Of a stretch of DNA of 6,751 bases, positions 6,630-6,751 are shown in pieces (positions within the stretch are counted from its first letter, which is position 1; every line of letters begins with the position of its first letter). This stretch comes from CAZQRW01 sp964596115 (GTDB lineage Bacteria > Hydrothermota > UBA3072 > B12-G15). A program made the position numbers and the translations under genes. The stretch spans positions 1-6,751 of the forward strand of contig CAZQRW010000074.1 of NCBI GenBank assembly GCA_964596115.1, written 5' to 3'. The notes below the pieces were generated by a model. The model searched no databases. It was not told where the DNA came from and saw only the letters and a list, made by a program, of their open reading frames with translations.

Positions 6630-6658
6630 ATTATCTCCTATAATCTATCAGAATACAA
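6630..6658 (-). promoter_or_regulatory. Possible promoter of the carboxypeptidase gene
   Basis: On the - strand, TTGTAT (6658-6653) and GATAAT (6635-6630) are 17 nt apart, overlapping the end of the upstream gene. Transcription would start near 6623, about 50 nt before the GTG. In AT-rich DNA such matches arise by chance, and co-transcription with the upstream gene is equally possible. Confidence 0.28.
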
Positions 6659-6751
6659 CCACTTTGTTTATATAGGTCTTATTCATTACCCTTGTCCTGA
6701 TAAAGTATATACCTGACCTCTTTAGATTTATCCTGTCTGTGTAGTAACCAG
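6648..6751 (-). CDS. 3' end of a gene for a protein with a similar C-terminal sorting-like tail (partial)
   Basis: Only the last 33 residues and the stop (TGA, 6650-6648) are inside the window; the 5' part lies beyond 6751. The visible peptide includes GYYTDRINLKRSGIYFI and ends INKVVVF. It aligns with the carboxypeptidase tail (GVYRFKKTIKLKDGIYFVAL and ending KKVLILGK): a G-x-Y strand, then I-x-L-K, then a GIYF strand, then a final KVV/KVL strand. This is the pattern of type IX (Por) C-terminal sorting domains, so the product is probably secreted. The rest of the protein, and therefore its function, is unknown. It lies in the same direction as the carboxypeptidase gene, 74 bp upstream of its GTG, so the two may share a transcript. 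Confidence 0.75.
   Translation of the reverse strand, partial: GYYTDRINLKRSGIYFIRTRVMNKTYINKVVVF

Noticed and set aside
1..6751. CRISPR array, insertion sequence, tRNA or phage gene
   Set aside because: I scanned both strands by eye and found no regularly spaced repeats, transposase motifs, cloverleaf-like sequence or phage-type proteins.

Overview
The window looks like a chromosomal segment from an AT-rich, uncultured-type bacterium. Two halves point in different directions. The left half has a Bacillus/Thermotoga-style large SRP RNA upstream of dnaX and recR, as in Firmicutes. The right half encodes secreted proteins that end in beta-rich C-terminal tails resembling type IX secretion (Por) sorting domains, typical of the Bacteroidetes/FCB superphylum and of candidate phyla such as WOR-3, Cloacimonetes or Marinimicrobia. 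My best guess is a member of one of these candidate phyla. This is inference, since no phylogenetic marker was compared computationally.

Region 1 (1-357): a sigma70-like promoter (-35 TTGACT, 17-nt spacer, -10 TATTAT) followed by a large bacterial SRP RNA (about 81-357). The RNA has an Alu domain, a conserved GGAA-loop S domain and a 12-bp terminal helix that fixes both ends.

Region 2 (368-4258, + strand): four genes in one tightly coupled operon. They are dnaX (clamp-loader tau/gamma subunit), recR (recombination mediator), a DegT/DnrJ/EryC1/StrS-family PLP sugar aminotransferase, and a PHP-type CpsB/YwqE-like phosphatase. All three junctions are 4-bp ATGA start/stop overlaps, which suggests translational coupling. 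The ebfC/ybaB gene that commonly lies between dnaX and recR is absent. The first two genes serve replication and repair; the last two look like surface-polysaccharide genes.

Region 3 (4259-4371): a 113-bp convergent intergenic gap with one imperfect hairpin.

Region 4 (4372-6751, - strand): a secreted, multidomain M14 zinc carboxypeptidase (catalytic domain, two regulatory-like domains, P-domain-like module, C-terminal sorting-like tail). Upstream of it is the truncated 3' end of another gene whose product ends in a similar tail. The carboxypeptidase start region is odd: a well-placed Shine-Dalgarno and ATG lead into a 5-codon frame that stops 4 nt before the GTG start of the long frame.

I saw no tRNA, rRNA, CRISPR array, insertion sequence or phage gene. 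Nothing here is clearly a new system. The points most worth checking are the SRP RNA/dnaX arrangement, a possible dnaX slippage site, the coupling of housekeeping and polysaccharide genes, and the carboxypeptidase start.
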